A DNA stretch of 24,066 nt, from NCBI GenBank assembly GCA_000827205.1, contig KN832559.1, positions 880,118-904,183 of the forward strand. The letters are read 5' to 3'. The notes under the pieces are model-generated. The model had not been told where the DNA came from. It saw only the letters and a list, made by a program, of their open reading frames with translations, and searched no databases. The number at the start of each line of letters is the position of its first letter. Within the stretch, counting starts at the first letter, position 1. This document shows positions 1-8,619 of the stretch, piece after piece. The DNA is from Plicaturopsis crispa FD-325 SS-3. Lineage: Eukaryota; Basidiomycota; Agaricomycetes; Amylocorticiales; Amylocorticiaceae. A program made the translations under genes and the position numbers.

Positions 1-475
1 CCAGCCAGGCGCAGGTTGCCAGATGGACTTGACGATCCAGAGCCGAACACCGGTCGCGGTTTACGCACCCGTGCCATGCTCGACTACTTGTCGATGCATA
101 GAGGTACACCATCCCGCCGCGCTGCGTCATCCTACGCGGAGGCGTATGCAGCAGTCGAGCTCGAGGACGGAGACCTTGAGCCAGGGGGAGTCGAGTTCGT
201 CGACTATGATGAAGGAGACCTGGACCCGCTATACGCGCTCGCCGGATCGATGGGCAATGAACCTCGATCGCTTGACGAAGCGCTTCGAGGTCCCAACGCC
301 GCATCCTGGACCGCAGCCCTGAAGCATGAAGTCAATCAGCTCCAGAAGCTCGGAACCTGGGATATCGAGAAACCACCTCCCGGCGCATCCGTCATCCCCT
401 GCTCAGCCGTTCTCAAGGAGAAGACAGGCCCTACCGGCGAGATCGAATCTCGTCGTGTTCGCATCGTCGCAGGAG
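1..475 (+). mobile_element. Copia pol piece, linker and start of reverse transcriptase
   Basis: The reading frame through this stretch carries the copia signature just before and into the reverse transcriptase: a run of the type EALRGPNAASWTAALKHE followed by a region matching the usual 'W.I...P.G..VI.C..VLK.K' pattern. Upstream is an acidic linker that typically joins integrase to reverse transcriptase. It is part of the polyprotein that copies element RNA into DNA inside virus-like particles. Element I follows directly. Confidence 0.85.
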
Positions 476-482
476 GACACAG

Positions 483-545
483 CACCTGAGGCTGTGGAGT
501 AATTGCATCAACTACCGGGATATCCCAGGCCGCATGATGCAATTT
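483..545 (+). repeat. Left terminal inverted repeat of element I
   Basis: It starts CACCTGAGGCTGTGGAGTAA and pairs with 9948-10010. Bases 517-545 of the repeat match perfectly (core GGGATATCCCAGGCCGCATG then ATGCAATTT). The 7-bp duplication GACACAG lies immediately outside. Confidence 0.9.
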
Positions 546-962
546 ATCCCAGCATCGGCCTACACTGCCACTTCACCCGTTTTTGGCCTCCCTGCCCTCT
601 CGGCTGCCTCTCCGGCATCCCGGCTTGCCTTCGGAGTTGAATTTTCTCCTCTGCTCGTCGTCACCTGTGCGCACGGACCCTGGGCGCCCTCGGGCGATCA
701 CGTGACCCTTTCTGGGCATACGAGGCACCCAGCTCTGCTCGAAAAAAAATTAAAAAAAAAAGAATTTTATTTTTTGGGGGGCAGGGGTGGGGGCATACGC
801 AGACCCTTCAGCATATGTACAATACTCTAATCTAGCACATAAAAAGCTGCTGCTGCTGCACTGGCCCCATGGCCATCTGCAGCAGCACCTAAAGAAAACA
901 TACACAGCACCACACTTTCACCCCAGCTGATGGCACGGAGACGGACGTAGTCCGTTGGCCAG
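546..962. other. Outer left arm of element I, non-coding
   Basis: No convincing gene was found. The stretch holds a CGGCTTG-type box near 622 that is shared with the other element ends. An A-rich block at 741-775 mirrors the T-rich block at 9624-9650 of the other arm; both contain an ATT-A-run-ATTTTATT pattern. G runs follow near 776-800 and a CTG/CAG-like run near 847-890. The gypsy element was inserted at the CTGGG that ends this stretch. Confidence 0.6.
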
Positions 963-967
963 CTGGG

Positions 968-1158
968 TGGAAGCCACCATGGGTGGCTACACTTAAGAGG
1001 AAAAGGGAGCAGAGTAAACAGGCCAAAGTTATGGCATTGAACGAGATGGTGGTTCGGGGGAGGGAGCTCGAGGGGAAGTAAATACATGTTCGTGGTCGAG
1101 TATGCGGGGTCAGGGGCAATGTCCGTAAGTAGAAGGTAGTAATCGTAGCGGGATTACA
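968..1158 (-). repeat. 3' LTR of the gypsy element
   Basis: 191 bp, begins TGTAATCCCG and ends GGCTTCCA on the element strand. Its partner is 6459-6649. Duplicated target CTGGG is at 963-967. Confidence 0.95.
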
Positions 1159-1351
1159 CTCCTCCCTGCCAGAAAAAAATAGCGTATGGACGCAGGAAAA
1201 TCGAAATGAAAACAACAAAAAAATCGGAAGGGACCAACAACGCCGGTCGACGGCGACAATGCGATAGCGTAAGTAGCGCGAGCGAGGAGCGTCCGTGAGC
1301 CCGCGAAAAAGCAAAAGAAGAAAAGGGTAAATGATAAAAAACCTCGCAAAC

Positions 1352-4300
1352 TCAGCGAGGATGGCTGGAGAGCCAGATGTCGAGCGCCTCGCAGTCGTCC
1401 AGCTCCCGCCGGGGGAGCCAGAGGTCGGACTCGGGTCCATAGCCGGCCCAACGAACAAGGTATTGGAAACCTCGTCCGCGCCGTCGCTCGTCGATGATCC
1501 GTTCCACCGTCCATTCTACCTCGCCGTCGGCAGTGACCACCGAGCCCGGCTCAGCGTTAGCGCGTGAGGGGAAGAGAACGTCGTCGTTTGCGACGTGTTT
1601 TGACAGCAGCGACGCATGGAACGTGGGCAAAACCGTCGGTGAATTGGGCATGTCCAAGGTATAGACGGACTTAGCTGGGAAAGACACGGTGACCGTGTAC
1701 GGGCCATCGTACCGCGGCATGAACTTGGCTACGCGGCGGTCGCCTTTCTGCATATAGTCGCGGCGGCGGTGAAAGGTGGAGAGCATGACTTTGTCGCCGA
1801 CATTGTACACGACCTCCGAACCTCGGTGCTTGTTCGCCTGCTCCGCTTGTGCGACCTTGGCGGCGAGGAGGTTGTCGCGAGCCTCGGCGACGTCGTCCTG
1901 CAGACGCTGGAGGACCTTCAACGCAGCGGCCTCGTTGTCATCCGCGGGCACCGACGACTCCACGATCGGCGGGATTACGCGGGGCGAGCGTCCAGTTTTC
2001 AACTGAAAACCAGAAAAGCCAGTAGACGAGTTAATGGAGTTCATGATGTCGAAACGCACCCGGGGGAGAGCGCGAACCCAGCCCTGCTGGTTGCGCTCGA
2101 CATGATATCGCAGACACTGGTTGACCGTCTTGTTTGAGCGTTCACTGGAACCGTCAGTTTGCGGGTGGTACGCTGTAGACATTTTCAGTTTTACGCCCGT
2201 CAACTTGGAGAGCGCTCTCCAGAAGCGCGAGACGAAGAGCTTGTCGCGGTCGCTGACGATGTCGAGAGGAAGGCCATTCTCGCAGTACCAGTTATCGAAA
2301 AATAGCGCCGCGAACTTCTCGGCAGAGATGTCGACCGTGGAAGGGACAATACGCAGGTCGGAGCCAAGGCGGTCGGTCATGGTGATGATGGAATCGAAAC
2401 CGGAATCCGGCGTTAACGGGCCAATGAAGTCGATGGCTACTGAGTCGCAGCGACCATCGGGAACAGGGAGCGGATGCAGAGGGCCGGAAGGCTTGGCCGT
2501 TCGTGATTTGTTGCGTTGGCAGTCAGGACAGCTAGGGATGTAAGCGTCCTCGAGATCGGTTCGCATGCGAGGCCAGTAGTAGGCGTCGCGCAACGAGCCG
2601 TACGACTTATCGAAACCAAAGTGCCCGAGAGCGTCGTGAGCCAACCTGAAGAGGTCTTCACGTATGTTAGCATAACGGGGAATTACGAGGCGGTCACCAA
2701 TGTAGAGCAGCCCGTCTTTCTCCGACAGACCAGGCACACTCTCCAGGTTTCCGCGAAGCTTCACGCAGTAAGGGTCGATGGTGTACCCGCGTCGAATTTC
2801 CGCGAGTAGGATGTCGTCCGTCTTTATTGAGAAAGTTGCCGCCACACGGATCGAGGGGACATAGCAGGGGAAAAGCGCAAGGGCGGAAGACACGGAGCGG
2901 GGTGTGAAGACGGGTGGCACCACAGCGGCCACGAAGGAGGAAGGAGAGGACGCGATGGCGGGCGCCAGTTCGTCGTCGTCCATGCGCGATAGCGCGTCGG
3001 CAACGGTGTTGTCGTCGCCTTTGACATAATGGATGTCGAAGTCGTACTGAGCCATATATTCCTGCCAACGGCATTGTCGTCGGGAGAGGTCGGGCTGGCT
3101 GGCGAAGGCTTCGAGGGTCCTGTGATCAGTATAGACCTCAAAACGCGAACCCAAGAGGTCCACGCGCCACTTCTTCAAAGCGCGGATGATGGCGAGCATC
3201 TCTTGCTCGTGCACGGGGTAGTTCTTTTCGGCCGAATTGAGTTGCGTCGAATCGAATGCGACCGGTCGCGCGGTCTCCCAAGTTTCGCCGAAGGAGAGGA
3301 CAGCGCCCGTGCGTCGGTTTGAGGCGTCCGTGGTCACGAATATGCGGTTCTTGCCCGGGGACTGATGGTCGATTGTCGTAAGGCAATCACGACCAAGAAC
3401 CAGGCCCTTGATGGCTTCGAAAGCCGCTTGGTGACAGTCTTCCCATGCGGGGAAATGCTTATCGCAGTCCTTCGTAGTGAGCGGGGTGAGCTGCGACGTA
3501 TACTCTGCTAAGGCAGGGAGGAACGTAGCTATATAACGGACAAGTCCCAAGAATGCGCGAACGTCTTTCGCGGATTCAGGGACTTTCCACTTCATGATGC
3601 GCTCGACTTTGCTTGAGTCAGCCTCGATCCCACGCTCCGAGATGTGGTGACCGAGGAAGTCGAGTTCTACTGTGAAGAGATCAGTCTTCTTCAAAGAGCA
3701 CACGAGATGGGCGGCACGTAGCGCTTCGAGAACAGCAGCCACATTAAGTTCGTGCTCCTCCAGGCTTTGCGACCATATGATGATGTCGTCCAGATATACG
3801 TGACAGATTTTTCCGATGAGTTTCCGCAGTGCGGCGTTTACGCGGCGTTGGTGTGTTGAAGGCGAGTTTCGGAAACCCATGGGCATTACGAGCCACTCGA
3901 AGGCCCCCTGCGGCGTCACTACGGCCGTGTACTGCACGTCGTCGGGGTGCATGCGAGTCTGGAAGAAAGAATTGGTCATATCAAGTTTACCCCAAATCTT
4001 ACCCTTGGCGCAGTCCGCGAGGATATCGTCGATTCGTGGGAGCGGATACGTGTCGACGACCGTATTGGCGTTAATCTTGCGGTAGTCGTTTACCCAACGC
4101 GGGACGGCGTCGCGGTCGGCTTTGGGGACGAGGAAGGCAGGTGAGGCGTACGGGGAATTTGAAGGGCGGATTCGGCCAGCGTCGAGGTGGGACTGAATCA
4201 GCTGGTCCCACGCGTCTTTGTACTTGCGCGGGCACGCATAGCCGCGGCATGCGATCACCTCGAGTGGGTCTTTGAGCTTGACCCGATGGTAGACGTCCGT

Positions 4301-6229
4301 CGGCAAGAGGTCGGTGTGCGGGATCTCACCGAAAACGTCACCGTATTTCTTTTTGAACTTTTCCGTGCGGGCGCGGAGTCGCTCTGTGAACGCTAAGGTT
4401 TCTATGCGTTGGCGCACAGCACCAACATAAGCGTGTTCAGGAGGGGGAGTGCACTCGGAAGTACGTGCCGTGAAATACTTGTATTCGGGCAAGACTTCCT
4501 TGAGCTCTTTCAGGACCGCGCGACGCGCGTTCTTGACGGTCCCAATCTTGGGCAGGTTCTTGCTGGAGCGCGCAGGCTTCGGCGGGCTTGGTGTGGCGGG
4601 CTTGAGCAGGTTGTAGCCCGAAGTCTTGTCGACAACCGAGCGCTCCTTGTAGTCGATCACAATGGAGTTGGCGGCCAAAAACGATTGACCTAAAATAAGC
4701 GGGGCACAAAGTCCGGGACTAACGAGCGCTTTTACAGAGTGCGATGACCAAAGAGAATCAGGAGAAAATAAGCGTATCCGGACCCATTCCTTCAGCTCGA
4801 ACTTCACGGCCTCGCCTGAATCCATCGCTAAACCAACGACAACAGGTTTATGCAATCGGAATCGCCTAAGTCCGAGCTGGTCTGCGATCCCCGGTCTAAT
4901 CAGAACGGCTGTGGAGCCGTCGTCAATCATCGCAGGGGTCGAGACATAGGAGGGCGCATTGGGACCGTCCACGAGACAGTCCCAGAATAAATGAGGCGCA
5001 TGCAGGGAGGGGACGTACCCGGAATCTTCGTCGGACATGGTGGTGTCCGCGTCGCTCTCGATGACGCAAGAGCTCATGCCCACCGCCGCCACGGTGACGT
5101 TGACGGCAGGGACTGTTGGTTTCTTGGGGGGCATGCGAGCGGCAACCGCAAGGGCAGCCGTGAGGTCTGACTTGACGAGGGGCTTGTAGTTCGCCGCGTC
5201 CGGAGCTTGGTTCGGGCACTCTTTGTACGTGTGGCCGGCGTTGAACTTCCGGCACTTGAAACAACCCTTCCCTTCGAGCAGAAGCTTGCGCTCGTCGTCA
5301 GTAAGGCGGGGGAGTCTGTTTGCGAAGTAGCCGGGGACGGCGGTGGTCTGGGTGATGGTGGTGTTGAACGGCCTAGCGCCTCCCGCCGCGACGGGGAAGG
5401 GCTTGAAAGCCTTCTCGCGTTCCTTGATGGTCTTGTCGACGAGGGCGCGGTGGCGTTCTGCGGTGCGGATACGCTGTTCGTCGAGCTTGTATACGGCGCG
5501 GAGGAAATCGGTGAAGTCGTCCGCCGGGATCTCGTGAACGAGGGCGTCCTCGCAGAGGTGGATGAGGTCGGGGTGGCAGTGATTTTCGATGTGGTTGCGC
5601 AGCTCGGGCTTCTTGACGTGCGCGGTCGTGCCGACAATGAGCGCGTTCAACGCTGAGATGCGGATGTACCACTTCTCAGCGGTGTCCGCACCCTGCTTCG
5701 ACGTCATAATCTGCGAGCGCAGGTCGCGCTCCCACCCCGGCGCGAGGACAAGCTTCTGGAGTTTCCCCACGAAGCTGTCCCACGTACCGGCGATGAGTTC
5801 GTCCTTGTCGCCTTGGTACCACTCGTTGACCGTGAGGTCCTTGAGTCCGTACGCGATTGTCAGGATTTTGTCGACGTCTTTCTTGATGTCCTTGATGTAG
5901 AGGAAATGCTCGGCCGCCATGACAAAGTCACGGAGGACGCGAGGGGTTACCTTGCCCTGAGTCAAGATCGGGGCGTTGCGCGGGTTCGCCTGCTCGACGC
6001 GAGCGACTGTCGGGTCGGCTGGTCCTGAGTACATCATGTTTGCGGGAGAGTCGGATTCGGAGTCGGCTGAGGAAGCGGTGGAGGAATTTGAGGGCGACTT
6101 ATGAGAGGCCGCGGGTGAGGACGGGGGGGGAGGCGAGAGATTCCCTAGGCTGAATTCGTCAGGGGATAAAGGGCGTGAGAACTGACCGCGCTGGTTGCGT
6201 CGGATCAACGAAGGAGGCGTGGTGGGCAA
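1352..6229 (-). CDS. Gypsy Gag-Pol polyprotein with C-terminal chromodomain
   Basis: One open frame of 1,625 residues makes the particle protein and enzymes of the element. In order it shows: a Gag region (about 70-330) ending in a zinc knuckle CFKCRKFNAGHTYKEC; an aspartic protease region with a DDGS motif (about 430-540); reverse transcriptase with YLDDIIIWS (about 640-830); RNase H with TTDASN and YTDH (about 920-1030); integrase with an HHCC finger and a DDE core including HPQTDGSSERSN (about 1120-1380); and a chromodomain (about 1565-1620, YLVRWAGYGPESDLWLPRRE). Chromodomains of this family direct integration to modified histones in silent chromatin. Gag and Pol lie in one frame, so no frameshift is needed. 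The start is the first ATG after a leader of about 230 nt from the 5' LTR. Confidence 0.93.
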   Translation of the reverse strand: MPTTPPSLIRRNQRGQFSRPLSPDEFSLGNLSPPPPSSPAASHKSPSNSSTASSADSESDSPANMMYSGPADPTVARVEQANPRNAPILTQGKVTPRVLRDFVMAAEHFLYIKDIKKDVDKILTIAYGLKDLTVNEWYQGDKDELIAGTWDSFVGKLQKLVLAPGWERDLRSQIMTSKQGADTAEKWYIRISALNALIVGTTAHVKKPELRNHIENHCHPDLIHLCEDALVHEIPADDFTDFLRAVYKLDEQRIRTAERHRALVDKTIKEREKAFKPFPVAAGGARPFNTTITQTTAVPGYFANRLPRLTDDERKLLLEGKGCFKCRKFNAGHTYKECPNQAPDAANYKPLVKSDLTAALAVAARMPPKKPTVPAVNVTVAAVGMSSCVIESDADTTMSDEDSGYVPSLHAPHLFWDCLVDGPNAPSYVSTPAMIDDGSTAVLIRPGIADQLGLRRFRLHKPVVVGLAMDSGEAVKFELKEWVRIRLFSPDSLWSSHSVKALVSPGLCAPLILGQSFLAANSIVIDYKERSVVDKTSGYNLLKPATPSPPKPARSSKNLPKIGTVKNARRAVLKELKEVLPEYKYFTARTSECTPPPEHAYVGAVRQRIETLAFTERLRARTEKFKKKYGDVFGEIPHTDLLPTDVYHRVKLKDPLEVIACRGYACPRKYKDAWDQLIQSHLDAGRIRPSNSPYASPAFLVPKADRDAVPRWVNDYRKINANTVVDTYPLPRIDDILADCAKGKIWGKLDMTNSFFQTRMHPDDVQYTAVVTPQGAFEWLVMPMGFRNSPSTHQRRVNAALRKLIGKICHVYLDDIIIWSQSLEEHELNVAAVLEALRAAHLVCSLKKTDLFTVELDFLGHHISERGIEADSSKVERIMKWKVPESAKDVRAFLGLVRYIATFLPALAEYTSQLTPLTTKDCDKHFPAWEDCHQAAFEAIKGLVLGRDCLTTIDHQSPGKNRIFVTTDASNRRTGAVLSFGETWETARPVAFDSTQLNSAEKNYPVHEQEMLAIIRALKKWRVDLLGSRFEVYTDHRTLEAFASQPDLSRRQCRWQEYMAQYDFDIHYVKGDDNTVADALSRMDDDELAPAIASSPSSFVAAVVPPVFTPRSVSSALALFPCYVPSIRVAATFSIKTDDILLAEIRRGYTIDPYCVKLRGNLESVPGLSEKDGLLYIGDRLVIPRYANIREDLFRLAHDALGHFGFDKSYGSLRDAYYWPRMRTDLEDAYIPSCPDCQRNKSRTAKPSGPLHPLPVPDGRCDSVAIDFIGPLTPDSGFDSIITMTDRLGSDLRIVPSTVDISAEKFAALFFDNWYCENGLPLDIVSDRDKLFVSRFWRALSKLTGVKLKMSTAYHPQTDGSSERSNKTVNQCLRYHVERNQQGWVRALPRVRFDIMNSINSSTGFSGFQLKTGRSPRVIPPIVESSVPADDNEAAALKVLQRLQDDVAEARDNLLAAKVAQAEQANKHRGSEVVYNVGDKVMLSTFHRRRDYMQKGDRRVAKFMPRYDGPYTVTVSFPAKSVYTLDMPNSPTVLPTFHASLLSKHVANDDVLFPSRANAEPGSVVTADGEVEWTVERIIDERRRGRGFQYLVRWAGYGPESDLWLPRRELDDCEALDIWLSSHPR

Positions 6230-6458
6230 ACGGGTTGGGTTTTGACTGGGTTAAGAGGGTTTTGACTGGGTTTTTGGAGCGGGAAAAATGTTGGGACTTG
6301 GTATGCGATGATAAAAAACGAGCGGGGAAGTCGATGGGGTCAAAAGGAAAGGCGGCGGGGTGGGCGGGAACGAGATAAGGTTCAAAAGAAGACTCAGCTG
6401 GTTTGGTCTCGATGACGAGACTTCTTGAGAATAGGCTTTGGCGATGTTTAAAAAAAAG

Positions 6459-6649
6459 TGGAAGCCACCATGGGTGGCTACACTTAAGAGGAAAAGGGAG
6501 CAGAGTAAACAGGCCAAAGTTATGGCATTGAACGAGATGGTGGTTCGGGGGAGGGAGCTCGAGGGGAAGTAAATACATGTTCGTGGTCGAGTATGCGGGG
6601 TCAGGGGCAATGTCCGTAAGTAGAAGGTAGTAATCGTAGCGGGATTACA
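6459..6649 (-). repeat. 5' LTR of the gypsy element
   Basis: 191 bp matching 968-1158 base for base as far as I can read. Followed outside by the duplicated target CTGGG at 6650-6654. Confidence 0.95.
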
Positions 6650-6755
6650 CTGGGGGGTGGTGCTGTATATGCAGGGTGGGGGGAGCGAAGCAGTCCCGGG
6701 CACCGCGCATGACATGTACTGTGCACGCAAATACCCGCGACCCACTAACACGAAG

Positions 6756-7112
6756 GTGCGGGAGGCATGCACGAGGGCGCGCAAGGGTGTGGGAGGCGTG
6801 CATGTGCGCGAGGGTGTCGCAGGCGTGCGCGAAGGTGCCCGAGGCGTGCGCGAGGGTGCGGGAGGCACGCGCGTGGGCGCGGGAGGCATGCGCGAGGGCG
6901 CGGGAGGGTTTGCGAAGCGTGCGCGAGGGTGTGGGAGGCGTGCGCAGGGCGTGCGCGAAGGTGTGGGAGGCGTGCGCAGGGCGTGCGCGAAGGTGCGCGG
7001 GGCGTGCGCGAGGGTACGGGAGGCCTGCGCAAAGGTGCGCAAGGCGTGCGCAAAGGTGGGCCGGGCGTGCACAAAGGTGTGCGGGGCGTGCGCGAGGGCG
7101 TGGAGGGCGTGG
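6756..7112. repeat. 21-bp tandem repeat array in the left arm of element I
   Basis: About 17 units of a degenerate 21-bp motif close to GTGCGGGAGGCGTGCGCGAG plus G, G-rich on the plus strand. A period of seven codons keeps several frames open, so the long Ala/Arg/Pro/Thr frames on both strands here are by-products of the repeat. Element II has a different G-rich array (28-bp unit, 19143-19254) in the equivalent part of its left arm. Confidence 0.85.
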
Positions 7113-7192
7113 TACCCAGGAGGATTGTGTAACTACGAGAACAAATATGTCAGCTGAATAGTACCGGAAAATGTACAATAGAAGACGAAAAT

Positions 7193-7254
7193 TGCCCGTG
7201 CCAGCGCGTTCAGCTGTCCAGGGTCGGACAATTCATACTGACGCGGCACGGGCA
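7193..7254. repeat. Short hairpin, 62 bp
   Basis: TGCCCGTGCCAGCGCGTTCAG at one side pairs with CTGACGCGGCACGGGCA at the other, with a short bulge and a loop of about 24 nt. It could be a tiny inverted-repeat insertion or an RNA hairpin; no clear target duplication was identified. Confidence 0.55.
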
Positions 7255-7460
7255 GGGAGGGGGGAAATGTGAAAAGGGCAGGCGGGCTTACCTGGTGGTC
7301 TACGGCCCATGCTGCGGCACCTCCCAGCTGTTCTGCTATGCGACAGAGCCTGCACCGGCTCTTGTTGTGTGGGACTGCGTGTGTGGGGGCATACGGGCCT
7401 GCACACGCGGCTATGGCGGTCGTTACGTTGCGAATGGGAGGGGACGGAGCGTGACGTGGC
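7255..7460. other. Left arm of element I between hairpin and central stem
   Basis: GC-rich sequence with no recognised gene. It continues the arm inward to the acceptor of the outward-facing intron-like module. Confidence 0.5.
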
Positions 7461-7517
7461 CTGCAAAAGATGTGTTAGCACGCAAACTAGCGGTCAAAAA
7501 AAGAAAAAACAACTTAC
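7461..7517 (-). other. Outward-facing intron-like module, left arm of element I
   Basis: Read on the minus strand: donor GTAAGTTG, branch-like GTGCTAACAC, acceptor TCTTTTGCAG followed by GCCACG, 57 nt in all. It mirrors the module at 8563-8619 in the other arm, which has the same length and the same signals. This suggests RNA transcribed outward from the centre is spliced. Confidence 0.6.
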
Positions 7518-8562
7518 AATTGAAAGAAGGACCACAGAGAACACCCCCTGCAACGTTGCAGGGGGACCGGTCGGCGTGTGGGCGAGCGAGGGCGTAGAGG
7601 AGGTGGGAGACGACGAGTACAAGCAAAAGTTGAACATCGACGCGTTGAGCGGAATTCAAACTCCGCCGGCTTTGGCCGCGCACGGACCCGCCGACCTCAA
7701 AACACGTTCCCCGTCCTTCAAAAGCGCGTATTATAATAAGATAAATTACAGGACTCTTATTTGGTACATAAGGATCCCCCTTGTAAATGATGAATTTTTT
7801 TGCGTGGTAGGAAACGAGTCAGTCAATGAAACGAGCCAATTTCGCGACAATTTCGTGACATTGTGCACACTTTCAGCGCACGCACGTCCACCCCCTCATT
7901 TTTACGCTCTGAAAAAATCATATTCGTGTTCTACGGGTAGGAAAACCCCCAGAACGAGTCTCCCTCGTGTATCCGTTCCGTGTGCCCAACGCAGGAGCTC
8001 AAACCGACCTGAAAGCACTAGGATCGAGCATTTCGGAATGTCCGAAATGCTTGTTTCTGGTGCTTCAGACCTCGATTTCGGCTCCTGCACCGGGCACACT
8101 CAACGGAAAACCAAGGGAGACTCGTTCTGGGGGTTTTCTGACCCTCTGAACATGAATATGATTTTTTCAAAGCAAAAAAACAAAGGGGCGGATGTGTGTG
8201 CACTGAAAGTACGCACAATGCCGCGAAATTGTTGCGAAATCAGCTCGTTCATTTTATTCAATCACACAAAGTGCACGAAAAAATTTAATACTTTTATACC
8301 GTGCTCTACAGTAATGGACGATTGTCCCCCAAATTAAATAGATTTAAATACGAACATCTGAGCGTTGAGGAAAAGACGTCGGCGTCGTCGGACGCCTGCG
8401 CGGACAACTCCGGCGGAGTTTGAAATCAAAACCAACGCGTCGTCGCTGTTGGTTTTGCTTTTGCTCGTTGTTGTCGTCGTCCTCCGCGTCGATCCACGCA
8501 ACGACGACAACCCACCCCCTGCAACTTTGCATGGGGGTGCTGCCTTCCTGCTTTTATCATTT

Positions 8563-8619
8563 GTAAGTCTTTTTTTCTCTTTTTAACCGTTGTATAATGT
8601 GCTAACGAGCTTTTTGCAG
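8563..8619 (+). other. Outward-facing intron-like module, right arm of element I
   Basis: Donor GTAAGTCTTT, a T-rich middle, branch-like GTGCTAACGAG, acceptor CTTTTTGCAG followed by GCCACC; 57 nt. All three splice signals are near ideal for a fungal intron. Its mirror copy is 7461-7517 on the minus strand. Confidence 0.65.

Larger units (their letters stand above)
968..6649 (-). mobile_element. Ty3/gypsy chromodomain retrotransposon, looks whole
   Basis: A 5,682-bp element lies on the minus strand, bounded by 191-bp LTRs (968-1158 and 6459-6649). They run TG to CA on the element strand, and I see no difference between them. The target duplication CTGGG stands at 963-967 and 6650-6654. A purine-rich tract adjoins the 3' LTR (1159-1170). 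One long open gag-pol frame ends in a chromodomain, which places it among the chromoviruses. I could not identify the primer-binding site next to the 5' LTR. Matching LTRs and the open frame indicate a very recent insertion, the youngest event in the nest. Confidence 0.95.
7461..8619. repeat. Central long palindrome of element I
   Basis: The two halves (7461-8037, 577 nt; 8041-8619, 579 nt) are imperfect reverse complements around GCATTTCGGA / TCCGAAATGC. From the outside inward they share an intron-like module, a short GC palindrome (7544-7565, perfect over 22 bp, mirrored imperfectly at 8514-8537), the box TTCAAACTCCGCCGG (near 7657 and, inverted, near 8412), and a strongly paired stem (for example 7826-7893 with 8186-8253). 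Several open frames cross it on both strands, as expected of a palindrome, and none resembles a known protein. A transcript would fold into a long hairpin. Confidence 0.9.

Noticed and set aside
6756-7112. Possible CRISPR-like array
   Set aside because: Units are contiguous and degenerate with no spacers, in eukaryotic DNA.
6645-7178. Long Ala/Arg/His/Thr repeat proteins on both strands
   Set aside because: Artefact of the 21-bp (seven-codon) tandem repeat.
7309-8337. A 342-residue open frame through the centre of element I
   Set aside because: It lies across the palindrome, has matching frames on the opposite strand, reads through the mirrored intron-like module and resembles no known protein.
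7461-8619. The central palindrome as a separate transposon inserted into element I
   Set aside because: The same stem lies at the middle of element II with the same 575-579 nt geometry, and I found no target duplication at its borders. It is better read as the core of the element.
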